IMG/VR virus record: IMGVR_UViG_3300010151_002876
Location: 1 to 20,060 of that record
Length of the DNA: 20,060 bases
Direction: 5' to 3' (one strand)
Source of the DNA: a virus
The position numbers and the translations under genes are program-made. Under the pieces are notes generated by a model, which did no database searches, was not told the origin of the DNA, and was given only the letters and a program-made list of their open reading frames with translations. Below are positions 1 through 7,714 of this stretch, piece by piece (positions within the stretch are counted from its first letter, which is position 1; each line of letters begins with the position of its first letter).

Positions 1-918
1 AGCCATACTACCTAATAATCTTGCAGTTGTAGCAGCAGTAGCAAACTGTGTTCTAGCTCCACCTAATGTAATTCCTGCTTGTGTAAACTCTTGTATTCTT
101 TCAAGTGAAACATCTTCACCTATTTCAGTTGTATATATAGCTCCTAGTTCTGAAGCATTTAATCTTTTTTGTAGTATTTCAGTATTTAGATTAGGGTCTA
201 TAGCTAAAGCGAGTATAGATGACTCATCTAATGTAACAGATTCCCCAAGTTCACTTGAATAATAATCATTATAAGCTGCCACAATATTTTGTTTCATACC
301 TTCATCCATTCTGTCAAATATTCTACTTCTAACAGTTTGTACTCTATTAATATATTCACTAGGAGATACTTGATTACCTACCATAGTTGCATATATTTCT
401 CTACTTTTTTGTTTAGCATATCCTCCAAGACCTTGACCTATTAAAGATGCTTTGACTTGTTCAAATCCTGCTACGTAATCACTTTCATTTATTCTTATAG
501 CTCCTGTTTCTGTATTAACAATACCTGGAAATACAGTTTGATATTCAGGAATTTCTCTCATAGCAGCTGTTGCTGCAGTTTCTGAACCATCTCCTTCTAT
601 AAATCCTTTTATATAAGCATCTACTAACTTATCTGCATTACCTCCAGCAAATGATTTAAGCCAAGGTAAGCGTAGGTAAACTTGATTAGGACTAAGGTTT
701 AATGGTTCTTCTTCTTCTACACTAGCTGTTGTTTCTGATGCAGGTGCTGTGTAGTTAGAACCTCCGACTAATGATTCTGATTCTCTTATAGCCCTTGCTT
801 CATCTTGGAAGTATCCTGCACCTTCTAGGTCTGCAATAAATCTTTTACCAGCATCTGTTTCATTATCTACTTCTATAGGTGTAAGTTGGTCTCTTCTGTA
901 ATATGAAAGTATTGCCAT
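1..918 (-). CDS. Virion-associated protein, 3' end cut by window edge
   Basis: The reading frame is open for 306 codons from the ATG at 918 to the left edge, so the C-terminus is missing. The start overlaps the stop of the preceding gene as TAATG, which supports it. The N-terminal part is polar, with an acidic run near residues 66-70 (EEEE) and a low-complexity Thr/Ser/Ala stretch. The rest is helical, with PSEYINRVQTVRSRIF around residue 186, an ALAIDPNL segment around 233, and an Ala/Thr-rich end (QFATAATTARLLGSMA). The order 'SPxEYxxRV ... DPxLxxxxLxxR ... A' recalls uncharacterised virion proteins common in environmental tailed phages; this is recollection of a pattern, not a search result. 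As the latest gene of the module it is probably structural. No signal peptide or membrane segment is visible. Confidence 0.75.
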   Translation of the reverse strand, partial: MAILSYYRRDQLTPIEVDNETDAGKRFIADLEGAGYFQDEARAIRESESLVGGSNYTAPASETTASVEEEEPLNLSPNQVYLRLPWLKSFAGGNADKLVDAYIKGFIEGDGSETAATAAMREIPEYQTVFPGIVNTETGAIRINESDYVAGFEQVKASLIGQGLGGYAKQKSREIYATMVGNQVSPSEYINRVQTVRSRIFDRMDEGMKQNIVAAYNDYYSSELGESVTLDESSILALAIDPNLNTEILQKRLNASELGAIYTTEIGEDVSLERIQEFTQAGITLGGARTQFATAATTARLLGSMA

Positions 919-2363
919 TATGCTATCCTAAATCCTCCTTGAATATTACCGCCTAAACTTGTTGTTATATTATCAGCCATAGTATTCATAAAATATTCAT
1001 TCCTTTTATTATAAGCAGAAGTTCTATAAATTTTTCTTGCATCCATTTGTGATAATCCTAATCCTTCTAAGAATCCTTCATCTCCTTCATCAGCTACTTC
1101 ACCAAAAGTACTTTGCCAGAAAGTCTTATATGGACCTACTACTTGAGAATACTTAAGATTTTTTCCACCAAATCTTTCTCCAAATACTGGGTCGTTATCA
1201 AACATAGTTTGCATTCTAGTATCAAAAGCTGTTTTGTCATTTGCAAATAATTCAACAAGACTATTTTGTTCTTCCTTTGATAGAGCATTCCAACGGTTTA
1301 AACCTATCCAACTTAGAGCAGAACTTTTAGCATTAATACCCTGTGTAAAAGATGAAGTATCTTGTTTCCATGTAGTATTATTTAATTCACTTCTAGGACC
1401 TGAAAATATTGAATAGAAATCACTATCCTTTGAATAGTCATATCCTTCAATACCTAAAACAAAACCTAAATATTCGTCTAATAAAGTTGCTGTCACTTTA
1501 CCTCTTGTGACTTGGTTCCATAGATTTTCATATAGTTCTGCATTCTCTCTTTCAAATGCTTCTGGACTTATACCTATACCTTCTAATGCAGTATCTAATT
1601 TATCTTTTGTTCCACCTATTAACTTCGCATACTTTTGATTTGTTACAGAATCACCGTTTAAGTTAAAAGATAATGGGTCATCTCCTCCTGTAAGTATTGT
1701 TGAGTTTATATAATCTAATTGACCTTGTGTATATCCTGTAGTTAATCCTGCTCTACTCAGCTGTTCTGAGGTTAGAGTAGTACCCAATGCTAGTGCTTTG
1801 AATAATAACGTAAGACCAACTGCTTGACCATTTACTTCATCAAATAACCATGGATAAGAAGTTTCTAATTCTCTAAAACCACTAAATACAAAACTTGAGA
1901 AACCATTTTTATTTATTCTTAATCCAGTAGTAGGGTCTATTCCAAAATTTGTTGGAGCCCAAGAACCGCCTACTGAGAATCCTGTCATAGTTAAACTAGG
2001 GTCTTCTATAACTTCTCCTGGAGGAGGTGTGTATGACATTGCAGGTCCTTTTCTATCATTACCTCCTAAATCTACACCCCAATTAGTTGTGTAATCATTA
2101 ATAGCTAAACCATTAGCTTCATAAGAAATATAAGCAGGATAGCCTACTAATTCTGATATATCGTATGCAAAATATACTATTCCATTTTTTGTATATACAT
2201 AATCTGCAACTAACTTATTACTATGTAACCAGTTAGCTTGTGGTTTCGCAGCTTCAGGTGCTGTTCTACTCCATCCATTAGAAGTCCATAAATGAACATC
2301 CTCAAAAGGAACTTGTTGAGTTGCTCCGTTTGGACCATATATAGTTACTAAATCATCTGGCAT
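918..2363 (-). CDS. Hypothetical virion protein, 481 aa
   Basis: I do not recognise a named family. The protein starts with MPDDLVTIYGPNGATQQVPF, a short beta-rich stretch that mentions a G-x-x-x-x-V-P pattern, then a Trp/Tyr/Gly-rich region to about residue 130 and a more helical remainder. FNLNGDSVTNQ at about 233-243 looks like a degenerate Asn/Asp calcium-loop; a similar loop occurs in the 572-aa protein of the same module. The C-terminus (DARKIYRTSAYNKRNEYFMNTMADNITTSLGG) is charged and then Gly-rich, similar in style to the ends of the neighbouring proteins. Start and stop are both joined to neighbours by TAATG overlaps at 2363 and 918, so translation is probably coupled. By position it is likely a minor virion or ejected protein. 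No catalytic motif is visible. Confidence 0.85.
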   Translation of the reverse strand: MPDDLVTIYGPNGATQQVPFEDVHLWTSNGWSRTAPEAAKPQANWLHSNKLVADYVYTKNGIVYFAYDISELVGYPAYISYEANGLAINDYTTNWGVDLGGNDRKGPAMSYTPPPGEVIEDPSLTMTGFSVGGSWAPTNFGIDPTTGLRINKNGFSSFVFSGFRELETSYPWLFDEVNGQAVGLTLLFKALALGTTLTSEQLSRAGLTTGYTQGQLDYINSTILTGGDDPLSFNLNGDSVTNQKYAKLIGGTKDKLDTALEGIGISPEAFERENAELYENLWNQVTRGKVTATLLDEYLGFVLGIEGYDYSKDSDFYSIFSGPRSELNNTTWKQDTSSFTQGINAKSSALSWIGLNRWNALSKEEQNSLVELFANDKTAFDTRMQTMFDNDPVFGERFGGKNLKYSQVVGPYKTFWQSTFGEVADEGDEGFLEGLGLSQMDARKIYRTSAYNKRNEYFMNTMADNITTSLGGNIQGGFRIA

Positions 2364-5038
2364 TATTTATCCTCTTCTCCCTTTAATGCACTACCTAAAG
2401 TATACATTACATAATTAGAATTTCCTATATTATGTGTTTCAACTGGTACCATTCCAATATTAGGAGTAACTCTTCTATACACATATGATTTTTGAGCCTC
2501 TAATACAGTATCAAGATTTGCTGTATGTTGAAAGTAAGTAATTTCTCCTTCATTATATGAATTTTCAGAGGCTTCTACTTCTTCAGGTCTATACTTTCTT
2601 GCTCTACTTTCTTTATTTGCCAGTATTGCTTGTTCAGTAGGAGATATATCAGCATACAAATCAAGTTTATTCATAACTCGTTCGAAGTAAGTTCTTTCAT
2701 CTTTAACATCAGGAGGGAATATAAGTTCTACTACCTTATCTAAAGCTGGGTCGCCTACTGCACTAACTAATAAACCTAATTCCCATAAATCTGTCAAAGT
2801 TAAACCAAGGGAAAATATATTTTTTAATTTATAACCTAAAGCCTTAAATACCTGGTCATAAGTTACACCTTGTAAAAGTGACCCTTTAGTACCTTGTATA
2901 ATTTTAAACTTATCTCTATTAAGTAAAGCCCTAGCTTCAGTTATTGCATCGTCTATTGTTCCAGCTTGTTCAGGTGTAATCTTTATTACATCAGGTGTTG
3001 CTTCTTCTACTTCTTCTATAAGTTTTTTAAACCTATACTCTTCCATACTTGTAACTGTTCCTTCTACTACATCATCTCCTAAATTTGTAGGTGTGTCTAT
3101 AGCTTTTCCAGTATCAAAATATGGGTCATCAGCTTGACCTATAGTACTTCTATCTACTTCATCTCCTACATTTGTAGGTGTGTCTATAATTATTTCATCT
3201 ATTTGATTTGCTGTAGCTTGAGAAGTTTTGAATTGTTCTACAGTTGTATCTTCTATATTAATTCTTTTACCAATCCCTAAATCATCATTAGGGTCTAGTA
3301 AAACAACTTCATACTGTGCATTAGTTGGTCCTGTAACAAATCCTTCTATACCTGCTTTTCTAAGTGCAGTAAAAGTAAGGTTTGTATCTCCAAAACCGTG
3401 GGATAGCAAAAGATTTCCTTTTTGTGCTAATTCTACTTCTTGTGCTAACACTTTTGTAAATACTTCTACCCCACCACCATAAGAACGCCTTCCTGTTTTA
3501 TCATAAAAAAATTGAGGTGTTTTATTTTTAGTAGCTGCAACTAAATCATCAAAGCTAACACCTGTTTCTTGAAAAAATATATCCCAATCTATTTTTTCTA
3601 TTTGGTCTCCTAATGGTGCAGCACCTCCAACACCAGATTTAGGAACAAATACATCTGCACCTCTAAATTCTCCTCGTTTAATATTTATTAATAAATTATC
3701 TGTATTAACTTGTACTTTGTAAAAATTATCAACAGCATCTCTAAAATTTCCAGGACCTCTTATTTGATTTAAAGTTTTATTACCTATTGGCTCTGTGTAA
3801 AAACCAGGGATATGATTAACACCACCCATTTTATGACTAAATTTTATTTCATTTGCAGGAACATTACCACCTGCGTGTTTAACATAAAACTCAACATTTC
3901 CTGTAGTATTTTTATTTAAGCTATCAAAAAAATTATCAGCTAATTGATTAGGAGTTAAATCATCTACTACATTTGTAGGTGTGTTTGGTTTAATAACTAA
4001 TTCATCTATTGGATTTACTGTTTGTTTATTATTATAAAAGTCATCTATAGTTGAGTTTTCAAAATTAACTTTTTTACCTATTCCTATGTCATCATTAGGG
4101 TCTAACAATACTACTTCTACTTGTCTATTGACATAACCTACTGTTCCTTCGTAACCTGACTTTCTCAATGTGCTATATAATTTTGTATTATCAATACCTA
4201 ATTCTTGTGCTAAAATTCTTAATTTATTATGAAATGATTGATAGGTATGTTGAGTTCCTTTAAATTGTGAATAATTAATTCCTAATTCTTTTTCTAATAA
4301 ATTCCAATCTAATTTAGTTTTTAATTCATTATTAAAATCAAAACCTGGTACATCAATTAATAAATTGTTTTTATTTACTTCAAGCCTGTAATAATTTTCT
4401 GTTGGTCTTATACCACCACCTGAAGCCATATCACCTGAAGATAAACCACCTATAGGTTCTGTATAAAACCCAGGAACTTCTTGTACTAATTTAGGTCTAA
4501 AATAAATACTTTCAGCAGGTACATTTACTCTTGAAATTTGTCTTAAATATATTTCAACAACATCATCACTATCTTTTAAAGATTTATAAAAATTATCTTG
4601 AAGTAGTTGCCTATCTGTATAACTTAATTCAGAAACTGAAGTAGCTGTTGCAGGTATTTCTGGTGTATATATATTATCTAAATGTTTTTGCATACTCTCC
4701 ATATGAAAGAAACTACGACTAATTCCTACATCTGCCAAACCTTCTCCTTTTACAAAATCTAAATCCAATATACCTCTATTTTTTGGGTTAGTTGCTTCTG
4801 GAAACGCAGGTGCAAAAACTCCATCTTTAATATCTTGAATAAATTTATCTGTTAATTCAGTACTTAAACCTTTTTCATTAATTAAAAAATCTTTTAAATC
4901 TGAATATTTTAATAATCTTTTTTCAGCAGGATTAGATGTTGGTCCTGCAACTAACTTTCCTTGACTTTCAAATTTAGAATATGCTTCATCAAACCATTCA
5001 TTTAAAGTTCCTTTATTTTTAATATCTTCAGGTTCCAC
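2363..5038 (-). CDS. Virion protein with two tandem ADP-ribosyltransferase-like domains, 891 aa
   Basis: The start is GTG, overlapping the previous stop as TAGTG, with AAGGAAG just upstream; no in-frame ATG occurs before residue 113. Two copies of one domain lie at about residues 144-336 and 364-606. Each has, in order, VPAxxIxF, PGFYTEPIG, NFYK/NYYRxxVNxxNLLI, LRKxGxEGxV and VVLLDPNDDxGIGK. A Tyr-containing strand, a 'xxVNxxNLLI' strand and a 'GYEG...VVLLDP' ending recall the ART domain found in phage polyvalent proteins, including toxins that modify host proteins on entry. Short TPTN(L/V)GD linkers at about 352, 619 and 648 follow the copies. Residues 730-775 form a hydrophobic helical stretch, and the tail (780-891) is charged. 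Spacing within the late module implies that it is made with the virion. The ART assignment is tentative: I cannot place the full catalytic triad, and the domain could instead be purely structural. Confidence 0.8.
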   Translation of the reverse strand: MEPEDIKNKGTLNEWFDEAYSKFESQGKLVAGPTSNPAEKRLLKYSDLKDFLINEKGLSTELTDKFIQDIKDGVFAPAFPEATNPKNRGILDLDFVKGEGLADVGISRSFFHMESMQKHLDNIYTPEIPATATSVSELSYTDRQLLQDNFYKSLKDSDDVVEIYLRQISRVNVPAESIYFRPKLVQEVPGFYTEPIGGLSSGDMASGGGIRPTENYYRLEVNKNNLLIDVPGFDFNNELKTKLDWNLLEKELGINYSQFKGTQHTYQSFHNKLRILAQELGIDNTKLYSTLRKSGYEGTVGYVNRQVEVVLLDPNDDIGIGKKVNFENSTIDDFYNNKQTVNPIDELVIKPNTPTNVVDDLTPNQLADNFFDSLNKNTTGNVEFYVKHAGGNVPANEIKFSHKMGGVNHIPGFYTEPIGNKTLNQIRGPGNFRDAVDNFYKVQVNTDNLLINIKRGEFRGADVFVPKSGVGGAAPLGDQIEKIDWDIFFQETGVSFDDLVAATKNKTPQFFYDKTGRRSYGGGVEVFTKVLAQEVELAQKGNLLLSHGFGDTNLTFTALRKAGIEGFVTGPTNAQYEVVLLDPNDDLGIGKRINIEDTTVEQFKTSQATANQIDEIIIDTPTNVGDEVDRSTIGQADDPYFDTGKAIDTPTNLGDDVVEGTVTSMEEYRFKKLIEEVEEATPDVIKITPEQAGTIDDAITEARALLNRDKFKIIQGTKGSLLQGVTYDQVFKALGYKLKNIFSLGLTLTDLWELGLLVSAVGDPALDKVVELIFPPDVKDERTYFERVMNKLDLYADISPTEQAILANKESRARKYRPEEVEASENSYNEGEITYFQHTANLDTVLEAQKSYVYRRVTPNIGMVPVETHNIGNSNYVMYTLGSALKGEEDK
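3073..3188 (-). repeat. 29-bp direct repeats coding for TPTN linkers
   Basis: Two 29-bp units, at 3073-3101 and 3160-3188, differ at one base by eye; both contain tttgtaggtgtgtctata on the plus strand. A third, less exact unit lies at 3961-3989, after the first ART-like domain. On the minus strand they code for I-D-T-P-T-N-(L/V)-G-D type linkers. They look like repeated hinge segments between domains. Confidence 0.8.
3221..3949 (-). repeat. Second copy of the duplicated ART-like domain
   Basis: This segment codes for residues 364-606 of the 891-aa protein and matches the copy at 4031-4609. Identical blocks include GFYTEPIG, the NLLI strand and VVLLDPNDD. Similarity is also visible in DNA: the stretches coding for LLDPNDD share catcattagggtcta on the plus strand. 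This copy carries about 50 extra residues (roughly 455-480 and 500-545) absent from copy one. Confidence 0.85.
4031..4609 (-). repeat. First copy of the duplicated ART-like domain
   Basis: This segment codes for residues 144-336 of the 891-aa protein. The blocks VPAESIYF, GFYTEPIG, YYRLEVNKNNLLIDV, LRKSGYEG and VVLLDPNDDIGIGK align in order with those of the second copy at 3221-3949. The duplication is internal to one gene and in the same orientation. Confidence 0.85.
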
Positions 5039-5994
5039 TATTCTTCCTTATCTTTGTTGTAAACATTTTCTGTAAAATCTAACTGTGCATCTATTGTATC
5101 GTTAATATTATTTCTAATATTTCTTCCTAAACTTTTGAATGCATTTCCAAATCTTACATGTATAGGATAAGGTTTTGCCCAATTTACAGATATTTCTGGT
5201 TGAATATTTTTATCAAAACTTTCTCTTTCAAAAGGATTATTAACACCGTATAATTTCTGTAATACTTTTGCCCATACTTCTTTAGTTGCTTCAGGTGTTA
5301 TTACTTCTGTTCCTACAAATCTAAATTCATCTCCTTGTAAATCTGTATTACCTTCATCTTCCTCATAATTGCTACCAGCATAATTAGGAGTAACAGGTTC
5401 TTCTATTTCTACAGGAGGTTGTGCTAAATAATTATCTACATCTTTAATTATATTATTTAAAAAAGCTATAGCATCCTCATCATCATCTTCATACATTCTT
5501 TCTGTAGTCCACTTATATAGTTTTTTTAATACATTCTTAAAAGATTTATCTTCTTGTTCTTTTTCTTTTTGGTCATAGACCATTTTAAACAATTCAGCTT
5601 GTTGATTTAAATCCAATCCTTGTATGAATGTAATAGCATAATCTTTAGCATCACCTTCTACTTTAAGTAAATCCCCTCTTCCTTCTTGTTCTTCACTAAG
5701 TATTCCTTTAGCTAATGCTCTCTTATGTTCTGAATCTCTTGGTAGTATAGATACTCCTTCATCACCGATTCTTGCCATATATTGAAATATCTGTGGTGCA
5801 GCAGTATCTACATTAATTTGAAATACACCTATTGAAGGAGACTCTTTATCTACAACATCTTGTGTAAATGGAATATTAGTTTCTAAAGATTTAGATTCAT
5901 ATCCCAACAAAGGAACAGCATATCTTAAAAATTCTTTATCAGTAAAACCCTCCGTTTTTAAGGCTTCAATAACCTCCTCGACAGTATATTCCAT
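5038..5994 (-). CDS. Lytic-transglycosylase-like virion protein, 318 aa
   Basis: Residues 25-61 fit the SLT/lysozyme-like pattern: AVPLLGYESKSLETN with a candidate catalytic Glu at 33, followed by SIGVFQIN at 54-61, equivalent to the usual 'G-L-x-Q' block. In this fold the Glu cleaves the glycan backbone of peptidoglycan. A helical region follows (KDYAITFIQGLDLNQQAELFKMVYDQ, about 117-142), then an acidic linker near 167-225 and a conserved-looking end (ISVNWAKPYPIHVRFGNAFKSLG). I chose the ATG at 5994 rather than an upstream ATG at 6069, because AGGAA precedes it at good distance and it lies one base after the previous stop; the longer form would overlap that gene by 74 bases. No holin or signal peptide is next to it, so it is more likely a virion enzyme that opens the cell wall during DNA entry than the lysis endolysin. 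Confidence 0.8.
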   Translation of the reverse strand: MEYTVEEVIEALKTEGFTDKEFLRYAVPLLGYESKSLETNIPFTQDVVDKESPSIGVFQINVDTAAPQIFQYMARIGDEGVSILPRDSEHKRALAKGILSEEQEGRGDLLKVEGDAKDYAITFIQGLDLNQQAELFKMVYDQKEKEQEDKSFKNVLKKLYKWTTERMYEDDDEDAIAFLNNIIKDVDNYLAQPPVEIEEPVTPNYAGSNYEEDEGNTDLQGDEFRFVGTEVITPEATKEVWAKVLQKLYGVNNPFERESFDKNIQPEISVNWAKPYPIHVRFGNAFKSLGRNIRNNINDTIDAQLDFTENVYNKDKEE

Positions 5995-5995
5995 T

Positions 5996-7714
5996 TTAAT
6001 TTCCTGGTTGATTAGCGATATTGGCAAGGCTACCCATAAGGCTAGCAAAAGATTTCCTATACTGAGCATCAGCTTGACTTCCTGTAATTATATCTCCATA
6101 CGTATTTCGCATAAACTCATCAAAGCTAGTAGACATTGCTTCTCCTACATCCATTTCAGATTCTCTATCTGTCATAGCAAAGTCTCCTACCCTTCCACTA
6201 CCTGCAAGGTTTCTTCTTCTTCTTGCATCTGATAGGTCTGCTTCCATATTCCTTTGTCTGATATCAAAATTTTGTTTTTGTAATGAGTAACTCTCTTTTG
6301 ACCATGAATCAAAGAAAGCCTGTAACTCTGCATCTGAAGCTGGTCTACCCAGTCCTTCTGTTATAGCATCACTAATGTAACTTTTTGCATTAGTAAAATT
6401 AGGTTGAGTAAATTGAAATAGATTTTGATATGAATTATCTCCACCATAGTTAGATTCAAAAGCACCAGTTCCATATCCATAATCTGCTAATGAGTCTTTA
6501 AAAAATTCTTTTAAAAATACATTCATATTTGCTGCTGTACTACCTGGTGCAAGTAAGATACTGTATAAATCTTGTGAACTAATACCATCACCATTTAAAT
6601 TTAATCTAGACATAGCAGATGTAATTGCTTCTATTGTTCCTCCTGGATTATTATCAAGTACTCCATAAACAAAAGTAAATGGTTGTAAGAATCCAGCTTC
6701 TACTAATAAAAGCTGTGTATCCATTATGTCTTCAGGAGATGCATTAGCAAATAATGAAGTGGCTAACCCATCTTGATATAGTGGCATTGTTCCTTTAGTG
6801 GATTTCTCACTATATACATCTAAATCTAATTCACCTATACCGTAGTATGTTTCATTAGAAAGTCCCATCATTGAACTTATAGTCCGCACTTCTTCTTCTG
6901 ACTTACCTTGAAATGTTGTATCCGTTTCCATAGGGTCCATTGCCCAAGATGAATCTATAAAATCCTCTACGTAATTTACACCTAATTCATTATTTATAAT
7001 TGCATCTATTCCATCTAAATATTCTTGAGTTGTTATTTTGTTATTATCTAATTTTTCTTTTAATTCTTCTGCTGAATCATAATCTATATTTCTTGCTGCA
7101 GTTTCTTTATATAAGTTATCTCGTGCATCTTTACTTACGAATGCTTTATAAGCTAAATCTGCTTGGTCAGAATATCCAGAAGATATAGCAGAACCAACAA
7201 TATCAGGACTTAAATGAGAAAGCTCTTCTGGTAAAAGTTCTTTCTCATGTAAATCTATTAATACATCTGTGCTTTGTTTAATTATTTCAGCAGCTTCTGT
7301 TGCTACAGGTATATCGCTTCCTAATGATTCATAAGTAAAATTAATAGTATCTTTTAAATTCTGTGGCATTTCATCCCAAGGAATACCTAGAACAGCTTCA
7401 GCATACAAATGGTATTCTGCCAAACTAATAGGTGGAGCTTCTAATTCAGTAGTATCTACTTGTCCACTACTTCTTTGAGAAAACCAATCTATTACACCTC
7501 TTCCAAATTCTCGTACAAACTGTTCATCACCTAAGAAAAAGATACTTAAGAAATCATTAAATAACTCTTTATCAAACTCGTGTTCTCTACCCTTAGGCAT
7601 TCTCCACTCTAATCCACCCCAACCAACTTCTGGACGAGGTTCTTCTACACCAAGAATTGCATCTAATATTCTTTGTTCTTCTTCTGTATACTGACTATTT
7701 TCACCATTTGCCAT
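5996..7714 (-). CDS. Hypothetical virion protein, 572 aa
   Basis: No named family is recognised. The start ATG overlaps the stop of the giant gene as TAATG. The protein is acidic and mostly helical. LNLNGDGISSQDL at about 371-383 resembles an EF-hand or dockerin calcium loop, though one residue short of the dockerin spacing. ITEGLGRPASDAELQAFF at about 451-468 matches a 'xLGRxPxxxELxxF' motif that I associate with uncharacterised virion proteins of environmental phages. The region 474-505 (YSLQKQNFDIRQRNMEADLS, then five basic or polar residues with four consecutive Arg) is a likely coiled coil ending in a basic patch, and the end is small-residue rich. Position between the giant protein and the transglycosylase-like protein suggests a component of the same internal or ejected protein set. 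Confidence 0.85.
   Translation of the reverse strand: MANGENSQYTEEEQRILDAILGVEEPRPEVGWGGLEWRMPKGREHEFDKELFNDFLSIFFLGDEQFVREFGRGVIDWFSQRSSGQVDTTELEAPPISLAEYHLYAEAVLGIPWDEMPQNLKDTINFTYESLGSDIPVATEAAEIIKQSTDVLIDLHEKELLPEELSHLSPDIVGSAISSGYSDQADLAYKAFVSKDARDNLYKETAARNIDYDSAEELKEKLDNNKITTQEYLDGIDAIINNELGVNYVEDFIDSSWAMDPMETDTTFQGKSEEEVRTISSMMGLSNETYYGIGELDLDVYSEKSTKGTMPLYQDGLATSLFANASPEDIMDTQLLLVEAGFLQPFTFVYGVLDNNPGGTIEAITSAMSRLNLNGDGISSQDLYSILLAPGSTAANMNVFLKEFFKDSLADYGYGTGAFESNYGGDNSYQNLFQFTQPNFTNAKSYISDAITEGLGRPASDAELQAFFDSWSKESYSLQKQNFDIRQRNMEADLSDARRRRNLAGSGRVGDFAMTDRESEMDVGEAMSTSFDEFMRNTYGDIITGSQADAQYRKSFASLMGSLANIANQPGN

Noticed and set aside
664-674. gtaagcgtag as another member of the CpG-rich word family
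   Set aside because: It is a single occurrence inside coding sequence and explained by the protein frame; kept only as a warning that the word can arise by chance.
3073-3188. CRISPR-like array
   Set aside because: The repeats are few, irregularly spaced and in frame within a coding gene, coding for protein linkers.
5995-6069. Longer form of the transglycosylase-like protein with a hydrophobic N-terminus (possible signal peptide)
   Set aside because: It would overlap the upstream gene by 74 bases. The ATG at 5994 has a good AGGAA site and normal spacing, so the hydrophobic stretch is probably a reading of the upstream gene's end.
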